Shown: positions 24,901 through 35,599 of the stretch, piece after piece | Position numbering within the stretch: the stretch's first letter is position 1 | How the letters are laid out: each line of letters begins with the position of its first letter | DNA from: Fasciolopsis buskii | Lineage: Eukaryota; Platyhelminthes; Trematoda; Plagiorchiida; Fasciolidae | Direction: 5' to 3' | DNA: 64,000 bases | Assembly: GCA_008360955.1 (NCBI GenBank) | Contig: LUCM01007362.1 | Span: 176,032-240,031 of the forward strand | Translations under genes and position numbers: made by a program | Notes under the pieces: generated by a model | Told to the model about the DNA's origin: nothing | Seen by the model: only the letters and a program-made list of their open reading frames with translations | Database searches by the model: none

Positions 24901-25446
24901 TTGATTCCCAATGTCTGATTGCATATTACAATCTTGCTGAATAACTTAGGATTCCCCGGATGGGCAAAGGGCATGCTTCATAGCTTCTAGGGCCCTTTAC
25001 TTGAGGAGGGAGGAGGAAACCGTCACTATTTTCCAATTGGACACCGAAGACCTCCCAATGCATAATTTATTACCTCATCGGTGACGAAGTTAAACATAAA
25101 CGGAGAGATGGGTAGTTAATCATTTCGAATGAACTTGGTGGTCCAGCGTATGCGATTTCCGGCACGTGGGTACACTGCAAGGGATTCATGAACTTTTAAG
25201 GCGTACCCTTCCGGTTCGGTCCACTGAATCGGAGGCGCCTTTTAAGTTGAGCAAAACTGCGACTGTTGAGCGACGGTCTTTGACATGTTTCGATCAACTA
25301 GCGAGGTTTGTAAATTTGGTTCTTGCAACCACCATTTGGGTGTGTTCCGGGATCGATCAAGTCTGATGGGACCAACTGAGTGAACCATGACATGGTGCGT
25401 CAACGTACTTGGGTTGAAGTCAGCCGTCCTTGTTTTCAAGCTACTG

Positions 25447-25459
25447 TTTATATATATAT

Positions 25460-25496
<37 letters not shown>

Positions 25497-25498
25497 CG
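25447..25498. repeat. (TA)n microsatellite
   Basis: An almost pure TA run with two CATA interruptions lies directly against the MITE-like fragment that follows. Confidence 0.95.
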
Positions 25499-25612
25499 CA
25501 GTAGGTAGCATCTGGATGAGTGAACAAAATTTACCGGGAGCACACGACCGGTTTCGCGGTTATTGTCGCTCGTCAGGTATGCATATCCGGTGCTGTCTTG
25601 TCCAAATATCCA
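25499..25612 (+). mobile_element. TA-flanked MITE-like element, diverged copy
   Basis: The sequence matches the reverse complement of the element at 59071-59207. The core 'gggagcacacgaccggtt' and the continuation 'tcgcggttattgtcg' are shared. It begins immediately after a TA run with a diverged version of the terminal repeat (cgcagtaggtagcatct). The far terminal repeat is not preserved. Confidence 0.65.
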
Positions 25613-26314
25613 CAAGCATGATACCAATGTGACAACAACCACAGAGAATGAATACTTGAGAGGAGGGTAATAAACAGCAAGATGAAATTTTGTTTAGTAT
25701 TCCCACGGCACGCATTTTGTGATTTTCTTCCCCCGTTGTCGGTGTTTTCAGGGACAATGGGTTCTGCAGACAAGCCAAATTAAACTGGTCCCAAAATTCT
25801 TGCTGCAGTCAATGCGTATTCTTTTGATGAAGATGAGCATAACCAGTGGCTCGCTCCATGATAATGAAGTACGCTTTTCGTTCCAAATGTCACGGAGCAA
25901 GGAGACAACAAGGCATCTCTACCCATTTTACAAAGGAATGGTGGAAGTTTGTTGGGACTGGCCGATCACTGTAAGACCGGGAGTGATCAAGCGGTCGGCA
26001 TCATGACCACACAGCCGCCAGTTAAAATTTACCCTTCTCTGATCAACTTACGAGTGTGGTAGCCTTCTGTTCGTCGTGAATTCTTCCTAAAAATAAGGTG
26101 CATTGTTGTCTCAACCATAAAGGAAACAAGATTAAAAAACACGTTAACATGGAATAGAAGGCCACCGCAACACAACAATTCTATTGTCAAACGTCTCGGT
26201 CGCTATTATAAAACCTATCATTTTCCACTTGCAGAGGCTCGTTCATCCAATGTGATCTTGTTTCTGACAGCTTCATATTGATGCCCTTTTGGCTACCTCC
26301 AGCGAGTAATTGAG

Positions 26315-26601
26315 ATGCTTAAACCAGCTGACTCAGTTCCGTTACACATCCGGCTTCGTCGGGATGAGGAACGTGATGTTGACCTTTTAGTTGCCGACTT
26401 GAGCGACTGGATCGGTGTTATTCTGAAGTTTGAAGGCATATTGAATTGGGAAAATCCTCGACTATTGATTGCTATCTTACTACTTATCTCTAGTGTCTTT
26501 ATGCTATTTCATTTATATAGTCCCACGGTACTATGCACGATAGGTTGTTTTGGGCTAGCGTTGACTACGGTAGATTACTTTGGTCCAACTGTATCAGCAA
26601 G
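26315..26601 (+). CDS. ARL6IP1: ARL6IP1-like ER membrane protein, exon 1
   Basis: ARL6IP1 is a small ER protein with a reticulon-type hairpin membrane domain that shapes ER tubules. This exon encodes residues 1-95. After a charged N-terminus come DLSDWIGVILKFEGILNW and two hydrophobic stretches (LLIAILLLISSVFMLFHLY and VLCTIGCFGLALTTVDYF), which align in order with the first hairpin of animal ARL6IP1. The start is the first ATG after an in-frame TGA at 26279. The exon ends in phase 2 at a consensus donor, AG|GTGAGT, and is separated from the next exon by a 42-nt intron (26602-26643) ending in AACCAG. It sits between the arms of inverted repeat 2 and is convergent with SSR1. Identification is by recalled family sequence; a database search was not run. 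Confidence 0.85.
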
Positions 26602-26643
26602 GTGAGTAGTTTGCGTATTGTACTAACTTGTTCATTTAACCAG

Positions 26644-26914
26644 ATTGTCACATGAATTGCTGCCTTTCGAAGCTGGCCGACGCTATCGTGAATTTTGCCG
26701 CCGCTTGGTACATGCACGATATCTACTCATCACTTTCGTGCTATTCATACGAGATCTGCGCGAAAACCATCGCGTTATTTACGTCCTTACATGCATCCCA
26801 CTTCTTATGATTTCGGGCTTCATCGGGATGCATGTTAGCGACTTATTGTTGCTTTATCTTTTGACTGTTGTTTGTCTGTTGACTCCGGGGATTCGACATA
26901 CCGGTTTGTTAGGG
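26644..26914 (+). CDS. ARL6IP1: ARL6IP1-like ER membrane protein, exon 2
   Basis: This exon continues the frame (AG+A gives Arg) and encodes about 90 residues. GRRYREFCRRLVHARYLL and the charged loop FIRDLRENHR are followed by the second hydrophobic hairpin (VIYVLTCIPLLMISGFIGM, LLLLYLLTVVCLL) and TPGIRHTGLLG. This matches the family pattern of a second hairpin ending in an 'LLPGLxxHG' motif. The exon ends at a phase-0 donor GGG|GTAAGT. The two exons give 186 codons against roughly 203 residues in vertebrates, so only a short charged C-terminal tail should remain. I could not identify that last exon downstream with confidence. Confidence 0.83.
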
Positions 26915-27840
26915 GTAAGTTTTAAATTTTCGCTTCTGTTCCAGCTCCCGTGCATCGTAAATTCGCCTAGCGTTCGAATGTACCCATAGTGAATATATAC
27001 CCAAGCCATTTGTGGTTGCATGTTTTACTGTGCATATTCGGGTCTAGTCACGAGGTGGAAAAATCTGAACTGCTTAGGGTATGCTTTACGAGATAAATGC
27101 GTTTGCTTCAATGTTGTTTATCTGATTCATCGCTAGATAACATTTTGGATACTGCAGCAGCTTGAGTGTGCAAACGTCTACTTCTTTGTCGCGCATCCTA
27201 CATTTGAATGGTGCGCTCACTTTGAGTTTTCTGCTTAACTCTACAATTGATTTAAAAGAGGTCCCAGGAAAACTAAAGACGAAACTACTGAGATCTCAAG
27301 TGATGAAAGATTTTTGTATTGAGACTATGCACATGAATTTGCACTGCTCCGAGACAATGCCGCAGTGACATTGTCTCGGGACGATATAAATTCATGCATA
27401 TATAATAACAATAAGAAAAGTGCTCGAATTCCGAGGCATATGGTTTTTACCCGCCCTGCAAAATGTGATGGAGCTCTGATAGCTGAGGGATGGTCAAAAT
27501 TCGGCAGAAGTTCCTGCGGTGAAGAGAAAATTACCCTGCTTGGCTTACAAATGTTGTATAGGGTAGATGGAAGAACAATGGCAGTCAAGTATGAGGAAAA
27601 CTCATAGTCATGTAAACTAGCAAACGGAAGAACTTCTGGAACTGCGGACAGGAAACAGGAGGTTGCGCCTAAACAGTGGATTTTCGAACGCTACTGATGG
27701 TGGATCCAACATGTTTAGCGCATTCTTATAATCCAGATCAGTCAGTGATTGGTTGTGGTTCATGGAACCCTTCTGCGAGATCTTATCAAACAGACATTGT
27801 GATGAGTAACTGACGGTGGTGCTGAATTGGCTGATATCTG
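26915..27840 (+). other. 3' side of ARL6IP1-like gene; terminal exon not identified
   Basis: A short terminal exon encoding a lysine-rich tail is expected in or beyond this stretch. Frames at 27162-27368 and 27365-27607 do not resemble the family C-terminus. No repeat family was recognised. Confidence 0.4.
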
Positions 27841-28320
27841 TATTTTATTCACTTCACCACAAATCCGAGAACACAGACAAACGTCCCGTAGACAAACGAT
27901 ATCTGTCTTCCGTGATTTGAAAGAGGCGTTCAACTCGGTCGGTCATACAGCTTTGTCCTTGCCTTGTTGAATAGTGTGTCAAAGGAAACCATTTCACTTA
28001 CCCGCCGTATTTGAACAACCGAATCCGAGTCCTCGTTTACGGTGAGACTTCGCCACTAGAAATGGTGTTCGTCAGAGTTGCCCTGTTTCATCTTTTCTTA
28101 TACACCTTATAGTGGAGATGATTATGGAAGTAGCCATGTTATCAAAAAAATAGTGACATTGGCGTTCGCTCAGACAGGAACTTGCCCAAGTTCTTATGCG
28201 GACGACGTTGTGCAAATGAGTTAGGACCAAATTAAGTGATTGGTAATCGATAAGGTGGAAGAGCCTGTATGAGATAGCGTGGAAAATGGAGTATTTTTTC
28301 ACTTTTGCCATGGTTCTGAC
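27840..28320 (+). mobile_element. RTE-like RT fragment
   Basis: Broken + strand frames give ISVFRDLKEAFNSVGHTAL (RT motif with the first aspartate block) and then GVRQSCPVSSFLIHLIVEMIM, a degraded 'GVRQGCPLSPFLFN' motif. The YxDD box is not intact. Confidence 0.7.
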
Positions 28321-30980
28321 GACGCCAAACCTGTAACCAGTTTCATATCCAAGTTACGCCTATCCAGTGCGAGTGGATTTCAGCTGAAGACATGTGGAAA
28401 TAATCATAATGCCACCCAAGATCCATATCACCAATCAATAAAATAACGTTTGGATATAGCTGCCGTTTATTTAACCCATGGTTTTGCGTTTCAGATTGTT
28501 CGGTATTCGTTTACGCGCCTTTGGACTATCATGGTCCGTTATCGTCCGACGAAGTACATATCTCCTTCGCGCTACATCCCCGCACGAATTCAGTCTGTGT
28601 TCAGTTGGCCTTGGTCTTGGTACGAGCGATTTTCACGGCGGAAACAAAGCTAGGCAGTAAGCCAAAATGGCTGTTAGTTCGCCCATCTTTTCATAGAAAT
28701 TTCGGTTGCTTTATCAGCCCACTGCGCTCGTACACATGCTTTTCATTCTTTCAACATGTGAATTTCTTTCTTCGCTTCGCATGAAATGACCCTTAATGTG
28801 GCTTTTGCAAGCTGGAAACCCCATTACAATATTTTGCTTGTTAAAATATCAGTTCTTTCAACGATGCGATCTCTAGATAACTTTCTGTTTTGTTCCCAAA
28901 CTGGGCAGAAATTGTAGTTAATCAAGATTACCTGACGAAATCTTACTAAGTCTAAAGTTAGGCACAGTTCCTGGAGGTTATTTGAAACCTCGTGGTTGAG
29001 GGTTTCTCCTCAGGGGTGCCTTGTTTGGCTTGATCAAACGACTTCATTGAACATACAGAGGAAAAGGTGAGACGGGGGTTTGAAGTCAGACCCTTCCGCA
29101 GGCGGCTAACTGGACGCATATTGATTCTGACCACCATACAGTCGGCATATTTTAATTTTTTCCAGTGAAACCACAATCGCGGTCACCACAATAGCAGTGT
29201 ATGACACTCACAATTTAAATCTCACGGATTGCATCCTAATCAACTCAGTCTATCATTTATTGGTACATCGTGAAGTGGTCACTAACATGAACCTTAAAAG
29301 CTTTTAATTAACCTCAACGATAGCTCTTTTTCACCATATCCTGACAACGATGCATTGAGGGTAATAATACAAAGCCGACATTATTCGCCTACGAACTGAA
29401 GTTCGTAACACTTACTGAGCCGTGGAAGAAGGCCGGCCCAAGTGCTGCAGTGGATACTCACCCAATTGTTAGGGGACAACCGAATATCCCGCCGTTTTCA
29501 GTTTAGGGCATCGAGCCCCAAATCCGGCGTCCCGTTTGGTGATAGATGATGACCCGCCGTCGCATCGTTCGCTACCAGAACTGACATATCGGCATCTTAT
29601 GTGGTTTTGTCATTTCAAGCTTCAGGGTCACAACTGCCGCCTCCTCTTAGAACGTCATAAAAAAAGAAAGTTTACGTGGGTGGTGACATTTTTTTACGGA
29701 GACGTTCCTTCCCTTGGTCACTTAGCCGCGTTTTGATAAAGATTATTTCTATTACTCAAGTTGTTTTCTTTTCTATGCGCTTTGTGGGCACTACCAACGA
29801 CATAAAAGGAACTCAATCAGCGGATTTTATTTTTCTTACTTTCTTGCTTTGAATGAAAATGCACCTCCAATCTAGTCGCGCTCCGAAGCTCACTAGACAA
29901 AACTGCATATCGATACATCCTGTCGCTCACCAATGTGAATAAAAACGTTTTGGATTCCAGTCACAGTATTTCTTCACATAACGTAGGTACACGATCATCA
30001 AAGGAAGGGAGGACAAAATGAAGTGAAAAAACAGATGAATAACGAAACACGTATATAGAACAGTCCAGTTAATTACAGCCTCTGATCTGAATGAGGTCGC
30101 TATGTCAGTTTGTAAACAGATGACGACCTGACTACCGTTTCCCTTGGCGGCGAGATACTGCATTTCCGGAACGCCCTGAAAAAGGGAACGAGTCGAAGTA
30201 GAAAGTCACAATGGATCCCTGTTGCGAAATAGTCATTGTTAGTAACATTTACTAGATCGCTGTTGGGTTCATACTGAATTGAAGGAGCCGATACTGATTG
30301 ATTTATCGGGCTGGTCGACAATTCGACTGGAGTATTCACTAGGATATAAATTCCCCAGCTGCATTGCGAAGAATCGGATAACGTTTGCAGTGCCCATTCT
30401 AAACGGAATAGTTTACCAAAGCCAGTCTCTTGATACAGCCCAGTATCCTTTGCGATCGGCCCCGATGAAACATGTAGCCTTTTACCGCATTCTGCGGGAT
30501 CCGCCAGTACTTACAAGTCTAGGAGCACTCAAAATCAGATCACCTGACGTGCGAAGACTGAATCCAGAGACTAAAGTTGCATTTTAGAGTGACTACGGAA
30601 GTGGAGACTTGCATGCGTGTTTTGAAGGCGTAGTATACATCTATCATAAAGGTTTCAAGAGCTTTAGTTAAGGTAGCTTGTTGCCTCATCTGGTTTGGTG
30701 TGAGAACACTGGGGAATCCCCAAGTGAATTGGACGCTTGAACGCAAGTGCTACTGCTTGCGGCATCTAACCATATCGTCTAGACTCTAAGCATCACATTG
30801 AGGTTGATATCTAGCAGAAAGTGGTCTTACGGACCATCATCGTCGTTCAAGTTCTTCGCTTTAAGCGACCATATTTATACGATTCTTATGCATCTCGACC
30901 ATGTGTGCATTAAAGGCTCACCAGCTGACCAGAAGGATAAATAGGTTTCACATGCTTTATGGCAGTTTAGTGTGCAGGAC
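28321..30980. other. no gene recognised
   Basis: Open frames at 28450-28784 (+) overlap in all three + frames and lack motifs. An AATAAA lies at about 28436 on the + strand but no terminal exon could be tied to it. The final coding exon and 3' UTR of SSR1, if separate, should lie at the right end of this interval on the - strand. Frames at 30100-30339 and 29927-30163 (-) do not resemble it. Confidence 0.35.
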
Positions 30981-30987
30981 TGCGGAC

Positions 30988-31230
30988 TTAGCAAGAATTC
31001 TTACCTGACTTAGGAACTTTGGGGTTTCGAAGCAAAGCTAAGTATTCATTTTCGATGACGGGAGCGTTATCCGCATCATCCAACTTGGCAAGCTTCTGAG
31101 TCACGTGCCTGCGACCGGCCTTAGGAGAGCACCAATGCCATATACCGACCAGCACTGCAATGCTCACAGCAGCCACCAGCACACAGAGGAACAACATCTG
31201 TGTATCCACACCTTCTTCAACTTCGTACAG
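30988..31230 (-). CDS. SSR1: TRAP-alpha (SSR1), transmembrane exon
   Basis: TRAP-alpha is a single-pass ER membrane subunit of the translocon-associated protein complex, which assists protein insertion at the Sec61 channel. This exon starts after a CCACAG acceptor in phase 0 with LYEVEEGVDTQ, followed by a membrane span (MLFLCVLVAAVSIAVLVGIWHW) and a basic cytosolic tail ending PKVPKSGKNSC and TAA. A strong donor (CAG|GTAAGA at 31005/31004) sits 17 bases before that stop. The true exon may therefore end at 31005 and splice to a further short exon, as vertebrate homologues carry a longer basic tail. It joins the exon at 31377-31508 across a 146-nt intron. Confidence 0.85.
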   Translation of the reverse strand: MYEVEEGVDTQMLFLCVLVAAVSIAVLVGIWHWCSPKAGRRHVTQKLAKLDDADNAPVIENEYLALLRNPKVPKSGKNSC

Positions 31231-31376
31231 CTGTGGAGAAACAAAAAACGACAACTTTTTGTGAAATAAAACCAAACAGCAGATGTACAATAATTGTAAA
31301 TGAAAGACAAAACGAAAGAGTGTGATCTGAACCAAAGGAAACATGGTCACGACGAAAAACAGTAACCAGGACTTAC

Positions 31377-31508
31377 ATTTACGGTCTGGTTGAAGAGACG
31401 ATGTGTGTAATGCACTCCATTTTCATCATGATAATGAACCACAATGGATAGGTCGAACGGTCTGCCAACAAGTTCAAGGGCCGGACGGAATTTGTAAAGA
31501 ACAGAGCC
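31377..31508 (-). CDS. SSR1: TRAP-alpha (SSR1), lumenal exon
   Basis: This phase-0 exon of 44 codons encodes GSVLYKFRPALELVGRPFDL, then LSIVVHYHDENGVHY and LFNQTVN. The order and spacing match the lumenal domain of TRAP-alpha, including the GRPF motif, the 'Y.D.NG..' turn and an N-glycosylation site (NQT) just before the membrane-proximal region. It is bounded by CATCTAG| at its start and |GTAAGT at its end. The intron on its 5' side is only 37 nt (31509-31545), typical of flatworm micro-introns. No frame in the raw ORFs displays this exon because it is short and lacks ATG. Confidence 0.88.
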
Positions 31509-31545
31509 CTAGATGACAGTGTAGAGAATTAGGTGGGGAACGTAC

Positions 31546-31898
31546 TTCTTGACCAGGTTCAAGAGTATTCTGCAACCGGATTTTTGTGAAGTTTTGAATA
31601 TGATATTCGTAGTATCCAGGGTAATGAAGCGCACCTTCGAGAAGATCGAGGGTGAAACGTGGCAGACTAGCGCCCTCATATGTATTTATGAGGGTAGCTA
31701 GAATTGAGGAGAACTTTCCGACTGGGAGTTCTATTTCTCGCTTCGTCGAATACAACCCCAGAGGGGGACTGACGAAAGTTACAACCGCCTGAACATGAGA
31801 GGATCCCTGATAGGCATCGTCTGTTGATTCCACATTGGAAACGGGTGATTCAGGTTCCTCATCGGAAACCGAAGCATCTTGCCCATTCAGGGACGAAT
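31546..31898 (-). CDS. SSR1: TRAP-alpha (SSR1), N-terminal lumenal exon
   Basis: The exon gives 117 codons plus 2 nt. An acidic lead (ASVSDEEPESPVSNVES) is followed by AVVTFVSPPLGLYSTKREIE, VGKFSSILATLINTYEGAS and LDLLEGALHYPGYYEYHIQN with a second glycosylation site (NFT). This is the 'F.YP.DYQFYIQNFTALPLN' region of the family. It ends GAA|GTACGT. The probable acceptor is CCCTGTAG at about 31899, so an upstream exon with the start codon and signal peptide is missing from this call; I did not find it. A possible ATG at 31912-31914 would give a product without a signal peptide, which is unlikely for this family. Confidence 0.85.
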
Positions 31899-32253
31899 CT
31901 ACAGGGATCGACAAGACAGGACCGTTGAGAGGGATGAGAGAAAATAGTACGGTTTGACGTAATTACTATGGAATTTTTCAAGGATAACGCCAACAAAACC
32001 AAGTAATATAAAACTGGGTTTGTTGATGAAAACTAAAACCCAAAAGCTAAACTAGAAAAGTAGCTCTAATGAACAGGAAAAGGAGAAAAAATGCAGGACA
32101 TTTTGGCGAGGCGTGAAAATATGAAGATGTTTAGGTATCTGCGCACTGGACAGCATCTGAAGTCCCACTCTAGACAAGATTCTCTTGGCTGTCCAACGAA
32201 CGAACTCAAGAAACAAGAACGATAGTTACTAGTCATCAGAAAGCTTATTTAGA

Positions 32254-32420
32254 CCGGCAGTGGTCAAGTGGATTAAGCTTGTAACCGAAAGGGACAGAGA
32301 TTCGAATCCTAGATCTCAACTCACACGAAATCCAATGAAAATCACAAACTGCTCCAGTGTCAACAAAACGGGTAGTAGACCGACGCCTCCGTAACAGTCT
32401 TGTCGACAGCAAAAACGCCA
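32254..32420 (+). mobile_element. tRNA-derived SINE-like sequence
   Basis: It has an A-box-like TGGTCAAGTGG at 32261-32271 and a B-box GATTCGAATCC at 32299-32309 at tRNA-like spacing. No matching acceptor stem is visible. The downstream body differs from the SINE at 40.88 kb, so this may be another family. Confidence 0.5.
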
Positions 32421-32529
32421 ACTTAAATTCACGAAGCGAAGAACGGCAGTGGAGCTAAGCTATCGGAAAATATGACTGTCTGGCGATGACCAGATATGGC
32501 TTTGTTCGCAAGTCTGATACTGATAACAG

Positions 32530-32770
32530 GGCTCGAAATAGGGTCTCCTAAGTCAACCCCCTAATTTGGTTTGGGAAACCGGGTAGGACCATACCTACAG
32601 AAAAATCAAGGACTCCAGCGATAGGCGACAACGTGGAGATGGGGAATGGGAAAACTGCCATTTGTGGTAAACCTAGCAGTTCTTGTCCCTTTCCCCATTC
32701 TCGCACAGATTCCGTCTTTCGTGATGATTCCGATGGCAGATGATCTGTATTCTGAGTTGCGGAAAGAACA
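32530..32770 (-). repeat. dispersed repeat (also at 44.17 kb), reverse
   Basis: The reverse complement shares blocks with 44165-44395, such as 'ttcccattccccatctccac' and 'ggtcctacccggtttcccaa'. Its class is unknown. Confidence 0.7.
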
Positions 32771-32920
32771 CAAAAAACACCGTTGCTGGAGAAAGGTGGG
32801 CGTGGGACATTTCAAGTAATTATCAAAGGTGAAAATCCAGCCTGTTGATCGCGGAATTTACCCTGGTAAATCGATGTCACAGCAGTGCAGTAGTATCAAC
32901 AAGACAGCACCTCCCTGATC

Positions 32921-34178
32921 AAAAGAGCTATACAGGATAGCTCATCTCAAGCCGGAGATCTAATCATGCCTGGAAGGTCAATCACTAGAGGGCTGACAGA
33001 GTAGTCTCCTGATCCTTCCAGTCGGGGATTGATCTGAGTTAGCAGCTCAGTCGGAAAAACGAGTGGAAGACTAATTGATCCAAATAGATGGGCTTCAACT
33101 CCGCCATACTCCGCTGCCTTGTGGTCAGGTTCGTGTCAGAAACGAAGGCTCTGGTTGAGAACCCTAATCGTTCTTCCCCTTAGCGGCTGGACGCCCTAGC
33201 AACGCCCGTCCATTATTCCCCATGAGTTACACGCCTACAAATAACTCCATACTGCATCGGTCGTCGCGCAGGATAATCAGGACCGCGCTGCCCATTGCAC
33301 CGAGCGAAGGTGGGGTGGGTAGTGATAAGTATGCTACTGCTCACAGTTTCCTTTCTTCTACTCAACCTGTCTCTTCCGTCTCCAACCAAGCTCTTCGCCC
33401 CTTCTGCCTACTCATAGTATTCCCACTAATAACGCCCGATACTCGCGACGGTTCGTTGCCGAATAATGTAGTAGGTGGCTTTCAGTCTGTTAGCTCACAT
33501 TTTCTCAAGCCTCGTCAGCCTCTTGATCTCGGTTCTTTCAATGTGCGCACTTTAATGCAGACTAACCAACAGGCGTGTTTGACTCTGACAGTAGACTCAC
33601 TTTCGATTGGTGTCTGCTGCATGAGTGAAACGAATTCAGGATTCGAGTAGAGTAACCCAACTGACTGCGTCTAATGTCCCGCCAAGATATTTCCTTTATA
33701 CTTCCTTCAGGAGACGAAGCGGCTCAAGCTGTAGGTCAATGGGGGTAGGACTAGTTCCAAGTGAGAAGGCTGAAGCGGTCCTTTTAGACTGGATCCCAGT
33801 TAACAGTCACTTGTGCGCCATGAGACTGCAGGGGTCAGTCGGCATCCAGAAGGATAGTAGTGTAAGCGCAGTTTATTTGTTATCTCGGCATACGCGTCAA
33901 CCGGTTGCAGTACTGACATGCAAAAAGACCAGTTTTATGACAAACTCGTCATTCTTATTCGGAAGACCAAAGGCTCTGACATTGTAGTGGTGGTAGGTGG
34001 ATTTAATGCTTGAGTTGTAAAAGTGAGTGATTCGGAGTCCTGTTTAGGTGGGCGCTGCACTTCGCCTGCTCAGCGAACAAATAACGGAGAAAGAGTTCTC
34101 TCCGTTTCTGTCCGGACAATAACTTATTCCTGTGTAGTACGAATTTCCGACACAGGTCAAGTCGCACAGCGAATTGGC
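32921..34178. repeat. large inverted repeat 2, right arm
   Basis: This is the mirror image of 23575-24842. It carries the RTE 5' UTR and N-terminal endonuclease in + orientation (frames 33222-33650 and 33625-33987, identical in translation to the left arm). At 34178 it passes abruptly into a reverse-strand RTE segment. Confidence 0.93.
32921..34178 (+). mobile_element. RTE-like LINE 5' UTR and endonuclease
   Basis: The 5' UTR blocks are followed by RRIIRTALPIAPSEGG, LGSFNVRTLMQTNQQ and VCCMSETNSG. Frameshifted EAVLLDWIPVNSHLCAMRL and CLGGRCTSPAQRTNNGER segments come next. The polymerase half is absent on this strand. Confidence 0.8.
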
Positions 34179-35310
34179 GCTTTATTATACAAACAGAACT
34201 GAACGCAACCTGGCAGCACAGTACACACGACCTTTCAACTTACAAGTGAAATTAATCAAGGCCGACGCCAACATGTGGCTTCCAGTTCCAACAGTAAGCA
34301 TCGCTAGTATGTCTTCTTCTGGATATAGGCGCATATTGTACCTCCACTACCGAGCTACCATCGTTGGAACACGCAGAACTACCAAGGTAGGTGAAACGGC
34401 TCCAGTTGTTAGTTCTTCTCCATCCAGTATCAGTTTCGGCGCTGCACTTGTCTAGAGATCGCCAGTCACTGTACTAGGTACATGTTGAGGCCACTTCATG
34501 TAATACGATTGTGACAAAGCACATGCCAGATCCGGTAACCGCATCTTCTGATAAGGTTCCGTTAAAGACCTAAGTAATATATCGTGACATAGACATGAGC
34601 TTGTCGCCGCTTTAATCGAGAGCTCGCAGAGCTCGAACAGGTACACGACATCGTCTACGTAATCTAGGTCGGCATAGCTTTCGCCTCGGCGTTTCCCAGT
34701 TTCCACTCCTCTCACATTCCCGGAAGACGCTCACTGAAAGGGCATCTTCCATCACCGTCGTTGTCTTTCCATGAACGAAGTAGTAACAAGAATGGAGAGA
34801 TGGGACGACCCCTTTGGTCCGAAGCGCCACTGATCGTTTCCGAATGAACGGTGAAGCGAAGTTACCGTAATACTCTAACTGCGAACCCAATAGGCATGCG
34901 AAGATTACAAACGCTCGCCAACAGGTTCACAAACTTAGTTGGGCAATAGGCCCTTCCGGTGGAGAGCACTGAGTGAGTGTTAATCGACTTCGTCCACGGA
35001 GTTTCGAAAGCACCTTTCAAGTCGAGGAAGACTACGATCGTAGGGCACCGGTGCGGCTGTGACGTGAGCGTTTCGAGTAATCTGTTCGACGGAAATTTGG
35101 AATATCTGGTCGAGTGCAACCGTCGACCTTTTGGAACGAAATCCCGGTCTTGGCTGTTCGCGCAATTACTCTGCGCGATTACTCGGTGTCAAAATGGAGG
35201 CAGCATTATGCGAAGCCAACACCTTGGGTAACTGTCGGAAATAAGACACTAATCGTTCCGGAGCGGAGTGATATACGGGTAGTGTGTTCATACTATCTAT
35301 AGTCGCTCCG
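34179..35310 (-). mobile_element. RTE-like LINE reverse transcriptase, reverse, indel-rich
   Basis: On the - strand the frames carry ALDQIFQISVEQI (usual 'CIDQIFTLRQILE'), TIVVFLDLKGAFETP (first RT aspartate block), SYADLDYVDDVVYLFE (the catalytic YxDD box, here YVDD) and thumb sequence. Many single-base insertions split what should be one frame into several. It continues toward 37.24 kb as the endonuclease and 5' UTR of the same copy. Confidence 0.75.
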
Positions 35311-35599
35311 CAGTACGCGCTCGTTCTTAAGAACTGATAAGGGTAGGCATCGAGAGAGAGGTAGACAGGCGATCACACATATTGCACTCCGACTTTGCTC
35401 TCTGATATGGAGAGAAGAATATCCCACGCGCGTTGCGCTCAGAAGATTCCAAATAGTCACTGATTGAGAGCTCTATATCGAGCGAAGCGTCGTATCTGTT
35501 CACTATCTGTTTAGGTGGCCACTCGGTAGAACCAGACAAAGGAGACAAATCTCTATTCCTCACTTCATAATTCAGGATTTAGAGATTAGATATAGTATC

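Larger units (their letters stand above)
24901..26314. other. no gene recognised; TA microsatellite and MITE-like fragment
   Basis: This is the upstream flank of the ARL6IP1-like gene. It holds a TA/CATA microsatellite at 25447-25498 and a diverged copy of a TA-flanked element at 25499-25612. No coding exon was recognised. The 5' UTR and promoter of the downstream gene probably lie in the last few hundred bases but have no feature I can identify. Confidence 0.45.
31899..32920. other. 5' flank of SSR1 with two short repeats
   Basis: The signal-peptide exon of SSR1 is expected here or farther right on the - strand but is not recognisable. The stretch contains a tRNA-like SINE head at about 32254 and a dispersed repeat at 32530-32770, both listed separately. 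Confidence 0.4.

Noticed and set aside
25499..25612. Hammerhead ribozyme, as known from flatworm retroelements
   Set aside because: A CTGGATGAG sequence resembles the conserved CTGATGA core, but it carries an extra base and the required GAAA element and paired stems are absent in that orientation.
25242..25642. Coding frames rich in alternating Y and I residues
   Set aside because: They are translations of the TA microsatellite.
27145..27232. Terminal exon of the ARL6IP1-like gene after a TGCAG acceptor
   Set aside because: The phase-0 frame is open for about 26 codons but its sequence (QLECANVYFF...) lacks the lysine-rich amphipathic tail expected for the family.
32606..32815. Signal-peptide exon of SSR1 on the - strand
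   Set aside because: The frame overlaps a dispersed repeat also present at 44.2 kb, and its N-terminus has no proper hydrophobic core.
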